From Gymnodinialimonas ulvae (GTDB lineage: Bacteria; Pseudomonadota; Alphaproteobacteria; Rhodobacterales; Rhodobacteraceae), in NCBI RefSeq assembly GCF_037543845.1, contig NZ_JBBIFX010000001.1, forward strand, positions 1,054,001 to 1,118,000: 64,000 bases of DNA, given 5' to 3'. A model generated the notes under the pieces. That model ran no database searches, had not been told where the DNA came from, and saw only the letters and a list, made by a program, of their open reading frames with translations. The first letter of the stretch is position 1. Each line of letters opens with the position of its first letter. This document shows positions 17,250-25,381 of the stretch, one piece after another. A program made the translations under genes and the position numbers.

Positions 17250-17899
17250 ACACATCCCAACACCGCCTCCGCCAGACCCGGCATCTCGTACCAATGGTCG
17301 AACGCGCCCGCGTGGGGCAGCGCGTCCAACGGTGCCTTGCGGTAGCCGGGCGTGAAGATCAACGTGGGCACCCCGGCACGATCCCCGGTTTGCGCATCGA
17401 CCTCGCTGTCGCCCACGAACAACGCGGGCCCTTCGCCCAACGCCTGCACCGCCGCGTGCAAGGGCGCGGGGTCGGGCTTGCGCACGGGCAGGCTGTCGCC
17501 GCCGTACATCGCCGCGAAAAATCCCGTCAGCTCGAAATGCGCCAGAACCGCGCGCGTCGGGGCGATCGGCTTGTTGGTGCAAATCCCCAGCGCATGGCCC
17601 GCATCGCGCAACGCGCCCAAGGCCGCGACAACGCCGGGATAGACCTCCGTGCGGTGCACCGCCCCCTCATAGGCGTCCAGAAATCGCGCCAGAAGCCCCG
17701 CATGCGTCCGCTCGGGCAGGCCCCGCGCGATCCGCATCCGCTCCACGAACACCCCCGCGCCCGAGCCCACATATTCGCGCGCCTCCGCCACCTCCATGGG
17801 GGCCGCGCCGGTGCCCTCAAGCGCCAGATTGCCCGCAAGGCAAATGTCCGGCGCACTGTCGAGAAGCGTGCCATCCAGATCGAATACGATACGTGCCAT
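17216..17899 (-). CDS. gph: Phosphoglycolate phosphatase-like HAD hydrolase
   Basis: The 227-residue HAD phosphatase has motif I FDLDGTLLDS (Asp7, Asp9), motif II ICTNKP, motif III Lys in VRKPDPAPL and motif IV FVGDSEVDAQTG. It fits Gph, which removes phosphate from 2-phosphoglycolate produced by DNA repair or Rubisco, although related sugar phosphatases look alike. Its last residues (GAGNGNRTRN) are the antisense reading of the tRNA-Gly gene, so stop and tail are supplied by tRNA sequence and are not part of the normal fold. The ATG at 17899 follows AAGGGG. The divergent thioesterase starts only 36 bases away. Confidence 0.87.
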   Translation of the reverse strand: MARIVFDLDGTLLDSAPDICLAGNLALEGTGAAPMEVAEAREYVGSGAGVFVERMRIARGLPERTHAGLLARFLDAYEGAVHRTEVYPGVVAALGALRDAGHALGICTNKPIAPTRAVLAHFELTGFFAAMYGGDSLPVRKPDPAPLHAAVQALGEGPALFVGDSEVDAQTGDRAGVPTLIFTPGYRKAPLDALPHAGAFDHWYEMPGLAEAVLGCVGAGNGNRTRN

Positions 17900-17935
17900 C
17901 TTGCCCCTTCCGCAGGCTCCCGCCACACTCACACC

Positions 17936-18436
17936 ATGGCCAATCTGCCCTATCACACGCCCCTCGGGCCCGACAATCTGCGCGGCTTGGGCATTCCTGC
18001 GCCCTGGACCTTCGGCCTCGCCGACCGGGTCCGGTTTGGTGAACTCGACGCCATCGGCCACGTCAATCACACCGCCTACCTGCGCTGGTTCGAAAGCTTC
18101 CGCCTGCCGTTCCTGAAGGCGCGGCAGGTCACGGATTACGGCCCCAATAGCCCGCGATTGGTCCTCAAACAGGTCGAATGCACCTATCTCGCCGAGATGG
18201 GGCTGGGGCACGATTACGTCGTCACGGGCCGGGTCAGCCGGTTTCGCAATACGTCCTTCACGATGGAATTCGCCGTCTGGCTGCCGCAAGGCCCGGCCCG
18301 GGACGTCGCGCAGGAAATGGCGCGCGGATCATGCATCGTGGTCCTGCTCAACCGCGACGCGCCGGGCCGATACCCCATCCCCGAGGCCGGGCGCACCGCC
18401 TTTATGCGCGATGACACCGCCACGCCCGACGGCTAG
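17936..18436 (+). CDS. Acyl-CoA thioesterase, hot-dog fold (4HBT family)
   Basis: The 166-residue protein has the 4-hydroxybenzoyl-CoA thioesterase signature FGELDAIGHVNHTAYLRWFE, with the catalytic-type Asp at residue 38 and His in GHVNH, followed by the long hot-dog helix. It should hydrolyse acyl- or aroyl-CoA thioesters in the cytoplasm. It has no membrane or signal segment. The substrate is unknown. It is transcribed away from gph with only 36 bases between start codons, so the two promoters must overlap the opposing coding regions or leaders. Confidence 0.82.
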   Translation: MANLPYHTPLGPDNLRGLGIPAPWTFGLADRVRFGELDAIGHVNHTAYLRWFESFRLPFLKARQVTDYGPNSPRLVLKQVECTYLAEMGLGHDYVVTGRVSRFRNTSFTMEFAVWLPQGPARDVAQEMARGSCIVVLLNRDAPGRYPIPEAGRTAFMRDDTATPDG

Positions 18437-18628
18437 CCGCGCGCCCGAAGACTTCCGGAATCCCGTAGTGTTGCCAGCCGACCCGTGGCGTTAACCTGAT
18501 CGCATCCGCAACAATGGCGCGTTTTTTTGGCGCAGATCAGACCATGTTGCGGCATTTGCGACCGTCCTTTTTGTCACGACGGTCATCACAAGACCATTTG
18601 AACCCATTCAATTTCGAAGGTGACCCCC
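18437..18628. other. Spacer before the secreted 162-residue protein
   Basis: The spacer contains the inverted repeat GACCGTC (18560-18566) / GACGGTC (18578-18584) around a T-rich loop and a run of seven T within GCGTTTTTTTGGCGC. Either could end thioesterase transcription or regulate the next gene. No coding sequence is seen. Confidence 0.35.
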
Positions 18629-19117
18629 ATGACCAGATCCTCTGCAAAACCCACCCTGTCGCGCGCCGCGCTCTGCATCGCGACCGCGCTTTTCGCGGCG
18701 CCCGCTTCGGCCAATTTCGTCGGCGTCAGCCTGTGCAATGATGCGAATTCGTCGACCTTCGGCACCGTGCTGCACATCGTCGATGGCGGCGCGCGTTACA
18801 CGATCGCGCCGGGCCAGGCGGGATTGACCCCTAACATCATCATGAACGAACGGGCCGCGATCCAATGGGTCAGCGCCTCGGGCCTGTTTCCCCAAGGCAC
18901 CGTCTTCGGCAATTATTCCGGCTACGTCTGCGGCATGCAGCGCGGCACCGACACACCCACGAGGGACGAGCCCACGCGCGTCTCGTCGCCGCGCGACCGC
19001 CTTGCCTCCGACCCGTCGCTGAGAAGCTCCGAGGTGACGGAGCGGGGGGCGGAACCTCCGGCAAGCGGCACCGGCGAATGCGTCAGCTGTGACGGTCTCG
19101 GAAGCCTGTTCGACTGA
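18629..19117 (+). CDS. Small secreted protein of unknown function
   Basis: The 162-residue protein starts with a classical signal peptide (TRSSAKPTLSRAALCIATAL, then a predicted AlaSerAla cleavage before NFVGV). The mature part has a first half with NFVGVSLCNDANSSTFGTVLH and AAIQWVSASGLFPQGTVFGNY, and a charged low-complexity linker (RDEPTRVSSPRDRLASDPS) before a short C-terminal ECVSCDG. Four cysteines remain after cleavage and could make disulfides. GAAGGTG lies just before the ATG at 18629. No family is recognised. It stands alone between a thioesterase and the convergent pgi. Confidence 0.75.
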   Translation: MTRSSAKPTLSRAALCIATALFAAPASANFVGVSLCNDANSSTFGTVLHIVDGGARYTIAPGQAGLTPNIIMNERAAIQWVSASGLFPQGTVFGNYSGYVCGMQRGTDTPTRDEPTRVSSPRDRLASDPSLRSSEVTERGAEPPASGTGECVSCDGLGSLFD

Positions 19118-19144
19118 GGCAAGAGCCGATCGCGCGGGCGTGGA

Positions 19145-20758
19145 CTACCCCGCCTGCGCGGTCCGGACCGCCGCCACCAGCGCCAGGGTCGAGCCATCCT
19201 TGCCCGCCCCGTCCGACGCCCCGGTCAAAACCGGCTCCAGCGCTATGGCCAGCTCCTTGCCCAGTTCCACACCCCATTGGTCGAAGGAATTCAGCCCAAG
19301 GATCACCCCTTCTACGAACACACGATGCTCGTAGAGGGCGATGATCTGTCCAAGGGTAAACGGCGTTAACTGATCATAGAGCAGCGTTGTGGAAGGCCGG
19401 TTTCCCGCAAAGACGCGATGCGCGGCCTGTCGCTCCAACTCTGCCCCGCTCAGGCCCTTCTCGGCCATCATTGCGCGGGCCTCGTCCATCGACCGGCCCC
19501 GCATCAGCGCTTCTGATTGCGCCAGGCAATTGGCCACCAGAAGCCGGTGGTGATGCGTCAGATCGGGCTCATGGCCCCGCGCGGCCACGAGGAATTCGCA
19601 AGGGATAACGCGCGTGCCCTGATGGATCAGTTGATAGAACGCATGCTGCCCGTTGGTGCCCGGCTCACCCCACACAACCGGCCCCGAGTGGCGCGGCAGG
19701 GGGCTTCCGTCCATGGCGACGGATTTGCCGTTGCTCTCCATTTCCAGCTGCTGAAGGTAGGCCGGCAGTCGGCTGAGCCGATTGTCATACGGCAGCACGG
19801 CGCGGGTGGCAAAGCCCTGCACCTGATTGTGCCAAATCCCCACCAGCGCCAGCAGGATCGGCAGGTTGTCGGCCAGATCGGCCTCCCGGAAATGGCGGTC
19901 CATCGCGTAGCCACCGGCCAGGAATTGCGCGAACGCGTCGTGCCCCACGGCGATCATGATCCCGAGGCCGATCGGCCCCCAAAGCGAATAGCGCCCGCCA
20001 ACCCAATCCTCGAACCCGAAGACGCGATCCGCGGGGATGCCGAAGGCGCCCGCCTTGGCCTCAGCCGAGCTGAGGGCAGCAAACTGCGTGGCCGGGTCGG
20101 CGACCGCCTTGGCCATCCAATCGCGTGCGGTCTGCGCGTTGGTCATGGTCTCGATCGTGGTGAAGGTCTTGGAGGCCACAACAACCAAAGTTGTTTTTGG
20201 ATCAAGCCCTTGCAAGGCGTCGTTGATGTCAGCGCCATCAACATTCGACACATAATGCAGCCGCGGCCCGTCGTGATACGGTGCCAGCGCCAGCGTCGCC
20301 ATCGCGGGCCCAAGATCGGATCCACCGATGCCAATGTTGACAACATCCGTGAACCGCCCGCCCGCGCCCGCAAACGCCCCGCTGCGCACGGCTTCGGCGA
20401 AGGCAAGACACCGCGCGCGGGTTTCAAGCACCTCGGGCATGACATCCGTACCGTCGACCTTGATCGGTCCGGTTTCGGCGCGCAGGGCGGTGTGCAAAAC
20501 GGCGCGCCCTTCGGTCTCGTTTATGGCGGCCCCGGCAAACATTTCCTCGCGGCGGGTCTCGACCCGGCGCGTGCGCGCCAGCTCCAGCAACAGTGACCGC
20601 GCGCCGTCGTCGATCTGGGTCTTGGAATAATCCAGCAGCAGCCCATCGGCCGAGGCTTGAAACGCCGCCGCCCGGTTCGGTCTGTCGAACAGATCGAGGA
20701 TCCTGCGCCCCGCGTGGTCCGCGTGATGTGCCGACAATTCCGCCCAGATATCGCTCAT
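19145..20758 (-). CDS. pgi: Glucose-6-phosphate isomerase
   Basis: Pgi interconverts glucose-6-phosphate and fructose-6-phosphate. The 537-residue protein has the family signatures NIGIGGSDLGPAMA, SKTFTTIETMTN, the Glu-containing VVWGEPGTNGQHAFYQLIHQGT and the C-terminal NSFDQWGVELGKELA, with the Lys and His usual for the ring-opening step. It is the third gene of zwf-pgl-pgi, with its ATG six bases from the pgl stop. The order places entry into the oxidative pentose phosphate / Entner-Doudoroff route and the return from fructose-6-phosphate under one transcript. Confidence 0.95.
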   Translation of the reverse strand: MSDIWAELSAHHADHAGRRILDLFDRPNRAAAFQASADGLLLDYSKTQIDDGARSLLLELARTRRVETRREEMFAGAAINETEGRAVLHTALRAETGPIKVDGTDVMPEVLETRARCLAFAEAVRSGAFAGAGGRFTDVVNIGIGGSDLGPAMATLALAPYHDGPRLHYVSNVDGADINDALQGLDPKTTLVVVASKTFTTIETMTNAQTARDWMAKAVADPATQFAALSSAEAKAGAFGIPADRVFGFEDWVGGRYSLWGPIGLGIMIAVGHDAFAQFLAGGYAMDRHFREADLADNLPILLALVGIWHNQVQGFATRAVLPYDNRLSRLPAYLQQLEMESNGKSVAMDGSPLPRHSGPVVWGEPGTNGQHAFYQLIHQGTRVIPCEFLVAARGHEPDLTHHHRLLVANCLAQSEALMRGRSMDEARAMMAEKGLSGAELERQAAHRVFAGNRPSTTLLYDQLTPFTLGQIIALYEHRVFVEGVILGLNSFDQWGVELGKELAIALEPVLTGASDGAGKDGSTLALVAAVRTAQAG

Positions 20759-20763
20759 GTTCG

Positions 20764-21435
20764 CTACTCCGCCCAATGCACGTTGGCGCCCTGCAACACG
20801 GCCGCGATGGGCGCGTCCTGCGGGTCAAGATGGCGCGCGCGTTCAATCGCCTCGCGCTTTTCGGTCCCGGTGATCACGATATGTTTGCTGAGCGCGCCAT
20901 TCAGAACCGGCGCACTCAGCGTGATGCGCGGCTCGCCCGCGCCCTCGGCCCGCATCGGCATCAGGCGCGGCGCATCCGCCGCCAGCGCCGCCGTCAGGTT
21001 ATCGGCGCCGGGAAACAGCGACGCGGTATGCATGTCCGCGCCCATTCCCAACAGCAGAACCGAGATCGGCAAATGCCCGTCGAGGCCTTGGCCAAGTTCT
21101 TCCATCGCGTCTTCGGCGGCCACACCTGTCTTGAAGAGCGGGATCAACGTCGCCTCGGACGCCTTTGAAACCAATAACCTTTTGCGCAGCATCGCGGTGT
21201 TTGACCGGGGGCTGTCTTCCTCCACCCAGCGCTCGTCGTTGAGCACCACCGACACCCTGTCCCAATCCAGCGCCTGCTCGCTCATCACGTCGAAAATCGG
21301 CCCCGGGGTTGAGCCGCCGGGCACGCAGAACGTCGCCGTGTCGTGGCGTCGCAAGGCATCGGCCAACTCGCCCGTCAGCGTATCGGCCAAGTCGAGCATC
21401 ATCATCTCGCGGTCGGGATATTCAATGAAGGTCAC
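20764..21435 (-). CDS. pgl: 6-Phosphogluconolactonase
   Basis: Pgl hydrolyses 6-phosphoglucono-delta-lactone to 6-phosphogluconate. The 223-residue protein belongs to the NagB-like (DevB) type, with FCVPGGSTPGPIFDVM, VVLNDERWVEEDSPRSNTAML and VLLLGMGADMHTASLFPG. The best start is the GTG at 21435: GGAGG lies eight bases upstream and the GTG overlaps the zwf stop as GTGA, giving translational coupling. An ATG five codons upstream is possible. It is flanked by zwf and pgi in a three-gene operon. Confidence 0.93.
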   Translation of the reverse strand: MTFIEYPDREMMMLDLADTLTGELADALRRHDTATFCVPGGSTPGPIFDVMSEQALDWDRVSVVLNDERWVEEDSPRSNTAMLRKRLLVSKASEATLIPLFKTGVAAEDAMEELGQGLDGHLPISVLLLGMGADMHTASLFPGADNLTAALAADAPRLMPMRAEGAGEPRITLSAPVLNGALSKHIVITGTEKREAIERARHLDPQDAPIAAVLQGANVHWAE

Positions 21436-22877
21436 GTCAGATCCCTCCACCGCCGCCCATCGCGGTGCATCAGCATCAGCGCCTCTTCCGGCCCGCTGGA
21501 CCCCGCATCATAGCCTGCCGGTTTGTCGCGCCGCTCGGTCCAGCCCTCGATAATCGGATCGGTCCAGGCCCAGGCCGCCTCGACCTCATCGCCGCGCATG
21601 AACAATGTCTGATTGCCACGGATCACGTCCATGATCAGCCGCTCGTAGGCATCGGGCACGTTTTCTGCATCGGGCCCCAGCGCCTCGGCAAAGGTCATGT
21701 CGAGCGGCACGTCGACAAGCCGCATGCCGCCCGGCCCCGGCTCCTTGATCGTCACGCTCAGATCAATCCCTTCATCGGGTTGCAGCCGGATCGACAAAAT
21801 GTTTGCGCGCTGTCCGGCATCCTCGTCGAAGATCGAATGCGGCGTGTCCTTGAACGTCACCACGATCTCGGATTTGCGCGCCTTCATCCGCTTGCCCGTG
21901 CGCAGGTAGAACGGCGTCCCGTTCCAACGCCAATTGGCGATCTCAAGCTTCATCGCGATGTAGCTTTCGGTGCGGCTGTCCGGCGTTTCGGCATCCTCGA
22001 CATAAGACGGGCCGTCGTTGCCGTTGTACTGCCCGCGCACGATGTCGGCGGGGGCCACGGGTTGCAGGGCGCGGATCACCTTCAGCTTCTCGTCGCGCAC
22101 GGCGTCGGGCTCGAACTTGTTGGGCGGCTCCATCGCGGTCAGGCACAGAAGCTGCATCAAATGGTTCTGCACCATGTCCCGCATCGCGCCGGATTTGTCG
22201 TAATAGGCCCCGCGTCCACCGACGCCGACGCCCTCGGCCACGGTGATTTGCACGTGGTCGACATATTGCGCGTTCCACAACGGCTCGAACAACACATTGC
22301 CGAACCGGATCGCCATCAGGTTCTGCACCGTTTCCTTGCCCAGATAATGGTCGATCCGGTAAATCTGCGTCTCGTCGAAATGCTGCGCCAGTGTCGCGTT
22401 CAGCGCCTTGGCCGAGCCCAGGTCGCGCCCGAACGGCTTTTCCACGACGATCCGCGCGTCGCTGCGCGCAATGCCATTTGTGTGCAACCGTTCGGCCAGC
22501 GCGCCAAAAAGGCTCGGGCCAACCGAAAAGTAGAACGCCTGCGTGACGCCATCGCGCATCTTTGTCTTCAACTCGGGCCAACCGCCCTCACCCATCGCGT
22601 CAATCGGCAGGTAATCAAGGCGCTCCAGAAAGGCGTCCACCTGATCGTCGCATTCCTCGGCGCGCAGGAATTCCTTGAACGCCGCGCGGATCTCGGCGCG
22701 GTAGCCATCAGCGTCCAGTTCGGAGCGGGCAGCCCCGATGATGCGCGCCTCTTCGGGCATCTGCCCATCGCGGTAACGGCGGTAGAGCGCCGGCAAAATC
22801 TTGCGGCGGGCCAGATCACCCGTGCCGCCAAAAATCACCAGATCAAACGGATCGACCGGAATGACGCGCGAGACCAT
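21432..22877 (-). CDS. zwf: Glucose-6-phosphate 1-dehydrogenase
   Basis: Zwf oxidises glucose-6-phosphate to 6-phosphogluconolactone with NADP+ (or NAD+). The 481-residue protein has the Rossmann loop FGGTGDLARRKI near residue 16 and the substrate signature RIDHYLGKE at residues 174-182, with Asp and His for catalysis. It also has RIVVEKPFGRD and the C-terminal AWAWTDPIIEGW. It overlaps pgl by four bases and leads the zwf-pgl-pgi operon. About 69-80 bases upstream of its ATG lies the palindrome GTTAGCGCTAAC, also found before edd, so both are probably governed by one LacI-type regulator. Confidence 0.96.
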   Translation of the reverse strand: MVSRVIPVDPFDLVIFGGTGDLARRKILPALYRRYRDGQMPEEARIIGAARSELDADGYRAEIRAAFKEFLRAEECDDQVDAFLERLDYLPIDAMGEGGWPELKTKMRDGVTQAFYFSVGPSLFGALAERLHTNGIARSDARIVVEKPFGRDLGSAKALNATLAQHFDETQIYRIDHYLGKETVQNLMAIRFGNVLFEPLWNAQYVDHVQITVAEGVGVGGRGAYYDKSGAMRDMVQNHLMQLLCLTAMEPPNKFEPDAVRDEKLKVIRALQPVAPADIVRGQYNGNDGPSYVEDAETPDSRTESYIAMKLEIANWRWNGTPFYLRTGKRMKARKSEIVVTFKDTPHSIFDEDAGQRANILSIRLQPDEGIDLSVTIKEPGPGGMRLVDVPLDMTFAEALGPDAENVPDAYERLIMDVIRGNQTLFMRGDEVEAAWAWTDPIIEGWTERRDKPAGYDAGSSGPEEALMLMHRDGRRWRDLT

Positions 22878-22945
22878 GCTGTGTCCTCTCGAAACTTGGG
22901 CAACGCGGGCCGTTCAGTCACGTCTCGGGCCGTTCAACCGCTCGC

Positions 22946-22957
22946 GTTAGCGCTAAC
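22946..22957. promoter_or_regulatory. LacI-type operator palindrome upstream of zwf
   Basis: GTTAGCGCTAAC is a perfect 12-bp palindrome with the central CG typical of LacI-family operators. The identical 12 bases occur upstream of edd at 39576. The two targets catalyse the upper Entner-Doudoroff route, which supports a shared regulon. No gene for a matching regulator other than aglR is in the window. Confidence 0.7.
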
Positions 22958-23038
22958 ATCGCCTCTCTATCCGAAGCCTGTGGGCAAAGTCTATCAATTC
23001 AATGCAAGGAACAAGCACTTGCGCGCAGAGGTCGCGCT

Positions 23039-24250
23039 TTAGCCGCCGATCCGCGCCCACCATGCCTTCGGGCGCAGTCGCGGTCGCGCACGCCGTGCCG
23101 CCCACCGCCGCGCCAGGTATCGCCCCCATGCGCCCGCGCGCCCGGCGGCCAGCGCGTACCAGACCCGCCCCGCGATTCCGCCCGGCGGCGCGGTGAACGG
23201 ACACACCCGCATGCAAATCGCGCAATCGCTTTTCAGCTTCGCCCAATAGCCAAAACACGCCTCCGCATTCGACGACCATTTCTTCACCCCGCGCAGGGTC
23301 GAGGGCGATCCGCGCGCGACCTCCTCCCCGAAATCAGGCGCCCCAAACGGCAGCGCCTTGACCGGGCAGGCCGCCGCGCAGACGTCGCAGCCCTCGCAAT
23401 AGCCCTTCAGGCCCAGATCGCGCGGGGCGTCGACGGCCAGCGGCAGATCGGTGAAGATCTTGGAAAACCGCACCCGTGGCCCAAACTCCGGCGTCAGCAC
23501 CATCTGATTGCGCCCATATTCGCCAAGCCCCGCCTTGATCGCATAGGGAATGACCAGCGCAGTGTCATTCATGCTGGCCACTGCGTTGAAGCCGAGGTTG
23601 CGGATATAGGCCGCGACCTGCATCGCAATCGCGGCCTCATGGGAATATTCGCGCCCCGTCGCCGCCCCCGCCAGCGCGCTTGGATAGGTCTCGACCAGAT
23701 CCGCATCCATCGCGTGCCCCATCACGATCACATGGCTCAGCCCCTCGGGCACATCGTCGCGCACTGGCGCCATCGTGCGCGTGTCGGGCCGCTCGGAATA
23801 ATGCCAGCGCGCGTCGCGGTGGGTGATGCCGATCAGGTCCGCCCCGAACAGCTTGGCGATGGCCTTGATCTCGCGGGCCTCCGTGTCGGGCGGCCCGATC
23901 TCGGCGCGGTCGGGGGCCACAGGTGTGTCATCACGGATCGCGCCCTGGAACCCTTCGCGGAGCCCCTCGGCCGCGCTGCGTTCGCTTATGACATCGCTGA
24001 TCAGCCAGGCCGCATTCCTGAGGGCGAAATCTTTCTGCGTGAACCCGTCGCCCCGGCGCGGCGCGGCCTCCATCCGGTAGGAGGCGAAAAAGGCCTCGGT
24101 GTCGGGCGATTTGACGGACGGGTCCCAGAACGCGCGCGTGAAGACGTCGTTCATCTGGCTGAAACGTGCGAAGTCGTCGGTGATCTCGAAGCCTGCCGCG
24201 CGGTCGGTCTCGGCCAGATGCCCGGGCAAGCGGTGACTGGGATCGCTCAT
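23039..24250 (-). CDS. Reductive dehalogenase-like corrinoid/iron-sulfur protein
   Basis: The 403-residue protein has two [4Fe-4S] motifs: Cys285, 288, 291, 295 (CEGCDVCAAACP) and Cys332, 343, 346, 350 (CAICMRVCP). Its core AGLGEYGRNQMVLTPEFG followed by PRVRFSKIFTDLPL is the hallmark of reductive dehalogenases (RdhA), in which B12 sits above the substrate, rather than of the tRNA-modifying QueG. There is no Tat signal and no RdhB membrane anchor nearby, so it resembles the soluble RdhA-like proteins of marine aerobes. Electron donor and substrate are unknown, and the C-terminus ends in a basic tail (ARRWAARRARPRLRPK). It is in line with a ureohydrolase gene and preceded by direct repeats. 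Confidence 0.78.
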   Translation of the reverse strand: MSDPSHRLPGHLAETDRAAGFEITDDFARFSQMNDVFTRAFWDPSVKSPDTEAFFASYRMEAAPRRGDGFTQKDFALRNAAWLISDVISERSAAEGLREGFQGAIRDDTPVAPDRAEIGPPDTEAREIKAIAKLFGADLIGITHRDARWHYSERPDTRTMAPVRDDVPEGLSHVIVMGHAMDADLVETYPSALAGAATGREYSHEAAIAMQVAAYIRNLGFNAVASMNDTALVIPYAIKAGLGEYGRNQMVLTPEFGPRVRFSKIFTDLPLAVDAPRDLGLKGYCEGCDVCAAACPVKALPFGAPDFGEEVARGSPSTLRGVKKWSSNAEACFGYWAKLKSDCAICMRVCPFTAPPGGIAGRVWYALAAGRAGAWGRYLARRWAARRARPRLRPKAWWARIGG

Positions 24251-24264
24251 GGAAGAGATCGAAA

Positions 24265-24304
24265 GGATATACCAAGGATATACCGGATATATACCGGATC
24301 TATA
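24265..24304. promoter_or_regulatory. Phased direct repeats upstream of the RdhA-like gene
   Basis: On the plus strand GGATATACC occurs at 24265-24273 and 24276-24284, then GGATATATACC at 24285-24295 and a degenerate GGATCTATA at 24296-24304. Spacing is about one helical turn. They lie 15-54 bases before the start codon in an otherwise very GC-rich region. They may be operators or an AT-rich promoter. Confidence 0.5.
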
Positions 24305-24313
24305 TGGCCTGTT

Positions 24314-25276
24314 TCAGCCATCGGGCTGCATCGCGCAGAGCATCTCGAACATCACCGATGCCCCCAGCCACGCGGTGATCCCGCCCGTGTCAAACGGCGG
24401 CGCGACCTCCACCAGATCGGCCCCGATCAGGTTCAGCCCGCGCAGCGCCCGCACGCATTGGATGGCTTGATACGACGTCGGTCCCCCCACCTCCGGCGTG
24501 CCGGTGCCCGGCGCGAAGGCGGGGTCGATGAAATCGATGTCGAAGCTGGCATATGTTGGCCCGTCGCCCACCACTTCGCGCGCGACCTGAAGGGTCGATT
24601 GCCAGCCCCGCTCCATGCATTCCTCGATCGGAATGATCCGCACACCCCGGTCGTGGCCGTATTGAAAATCCTCGTTATTATAAGAGGTTCCGCGCATTCC
24701 GATCATCACGGTACGGGTCGGATCAAGGCAGCCTTCCTCGATCCCCTGCCGGAACGGATTGCCGTGGGTCAGGGTCTTTCCGCCGAAATAGGCCGGGTAG
24801 AGATCGGTGTGGCTGTCGAGCAGGATCAACCCGAAAGGTGCCCCCCGCGCGGCACGCAATTCACGCAAGACCGCCAGCGTACACAGGTGATCGCCCCCCA
24901 CCATGAAGGGCCGGATGTCCTGGCCCAGAAGCTCGGCCACGAAGCTCTGCGCCGCGTCCAGCGCCTGATCCTGATCGACCGGGCTCATCGCGATATCGCC
25001 CAGATCGGCGACGCGCGCGGCCTTGAACGGTTCCTGCCCGGTATGGCGGTTCATCTCGCGGATCATCGTCGACGCATCCCTGAGCCCCCGCGGCCCATGC
25101 CGCGCGCCGGGCCGGTTCGACGTGGCCCCGTCCCAAGGCATGCCGAAAAGGCCGATGTCGACCTCGGCGCGGCGGGGGTGGTCGGGGGGCAGATAGGGCA
25201 GCCGCATGAAGCTTGGGACGCCCGCATAGCGCGGCAGGTCGGTGCCGGCGGGCGGCTGGAAGAACGGATCGGACAT
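24314..25276 (-). CDS. Agmatinase/ureohydrolase family protein (substrate unassigned)
   Basis: The 320-residue protein is a dimanganese ureohydrolase that would release urea from a guanidino compound. Metal ligands are visible: His130 in FMVGGDHLCT, Asp154, His156 and Asp158 in LLDSHTDLY (the usual Ala is Ser), and Asp246/Asp248 in YASFDIDFIDPAFAPGTGTPE. The family includes agmatinase, guanidinobutyrase, guanidinopropionase and guanidine hydrolases, and the sequence alone does not choose. The ATG at 25276 follows GAGG. Its stop lies about 64 bases before the RdhA-like gene, with the direct repeats between them. Confidence 0.85.
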   Translation of the reverse strand: MSDPFFQPPAGTDLPRYAGVPSFMRLPYLPPDHPRRAEVDIGLFGMPWDGATSNRPGARHGPRGLRDASTMIREMNRHTGQEPFKAARVADLGDIAMSPVDQDQALDAAQSFVAELLGQDIRPFMVGGDHLCTLAVLRELRAARGAPFGLILLDSHTDLYPAYFGGKTLTHGNPFRQGIEEGCLDPTRTVMIGMRGTSYNNEDFQYGHDRGVRIIPIEECMERGWQSTLQVAREVVGDGPTYASFDIDFIDPAFAPGTGTPEVGGPTSYQAIQCVRALRGLNLIGADLVEVAPPFDTGGITAWLGASVMFEMLCAMQPDG

Positions 25277-25324
25277 GGGGGCACCTCGCTCGGATGGACG
25301 GGGGCAGGCTAGCGGCGGGGCCAA

Positions 25325-25371
25325 TTGGGGGCCAGCCCCCAAACCCCCGAGGTATTTGGAAAGCAAAGAAA
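25325..25371 (+). repeat. Composite intergenic repeat element, copy 2
   Basis: The hairpin TTGGGGGC/GCCCCCAA (25325-25342) is followed by CCCCCGAGGTATTTGG and then AAAGCAAAGAAAG. It has the same layout as the copies at 4.3, 37.6, 59.6 and 59.8 kb but with a degenerate core. It lies ten bases beyond the HNH gene stop, in the 3' flank of that gene. Confidence 0.6.
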
Positions 25372-25381
25372 GCGCGCGCGC

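Noticed and set aside
23039..24250. Epoxyqueuosine reductase QueG
   Set aside because: The GLGEYGRNQMVLTPEFG and IFTDLPL segments fit RdhA rather than the QueG signature, although both share the 4Fe-4S motifs.
23639..25312. 557-codon plus-strand frame
   Set aside because: Antisense to the RdhA-like gene and ureohydrolase.
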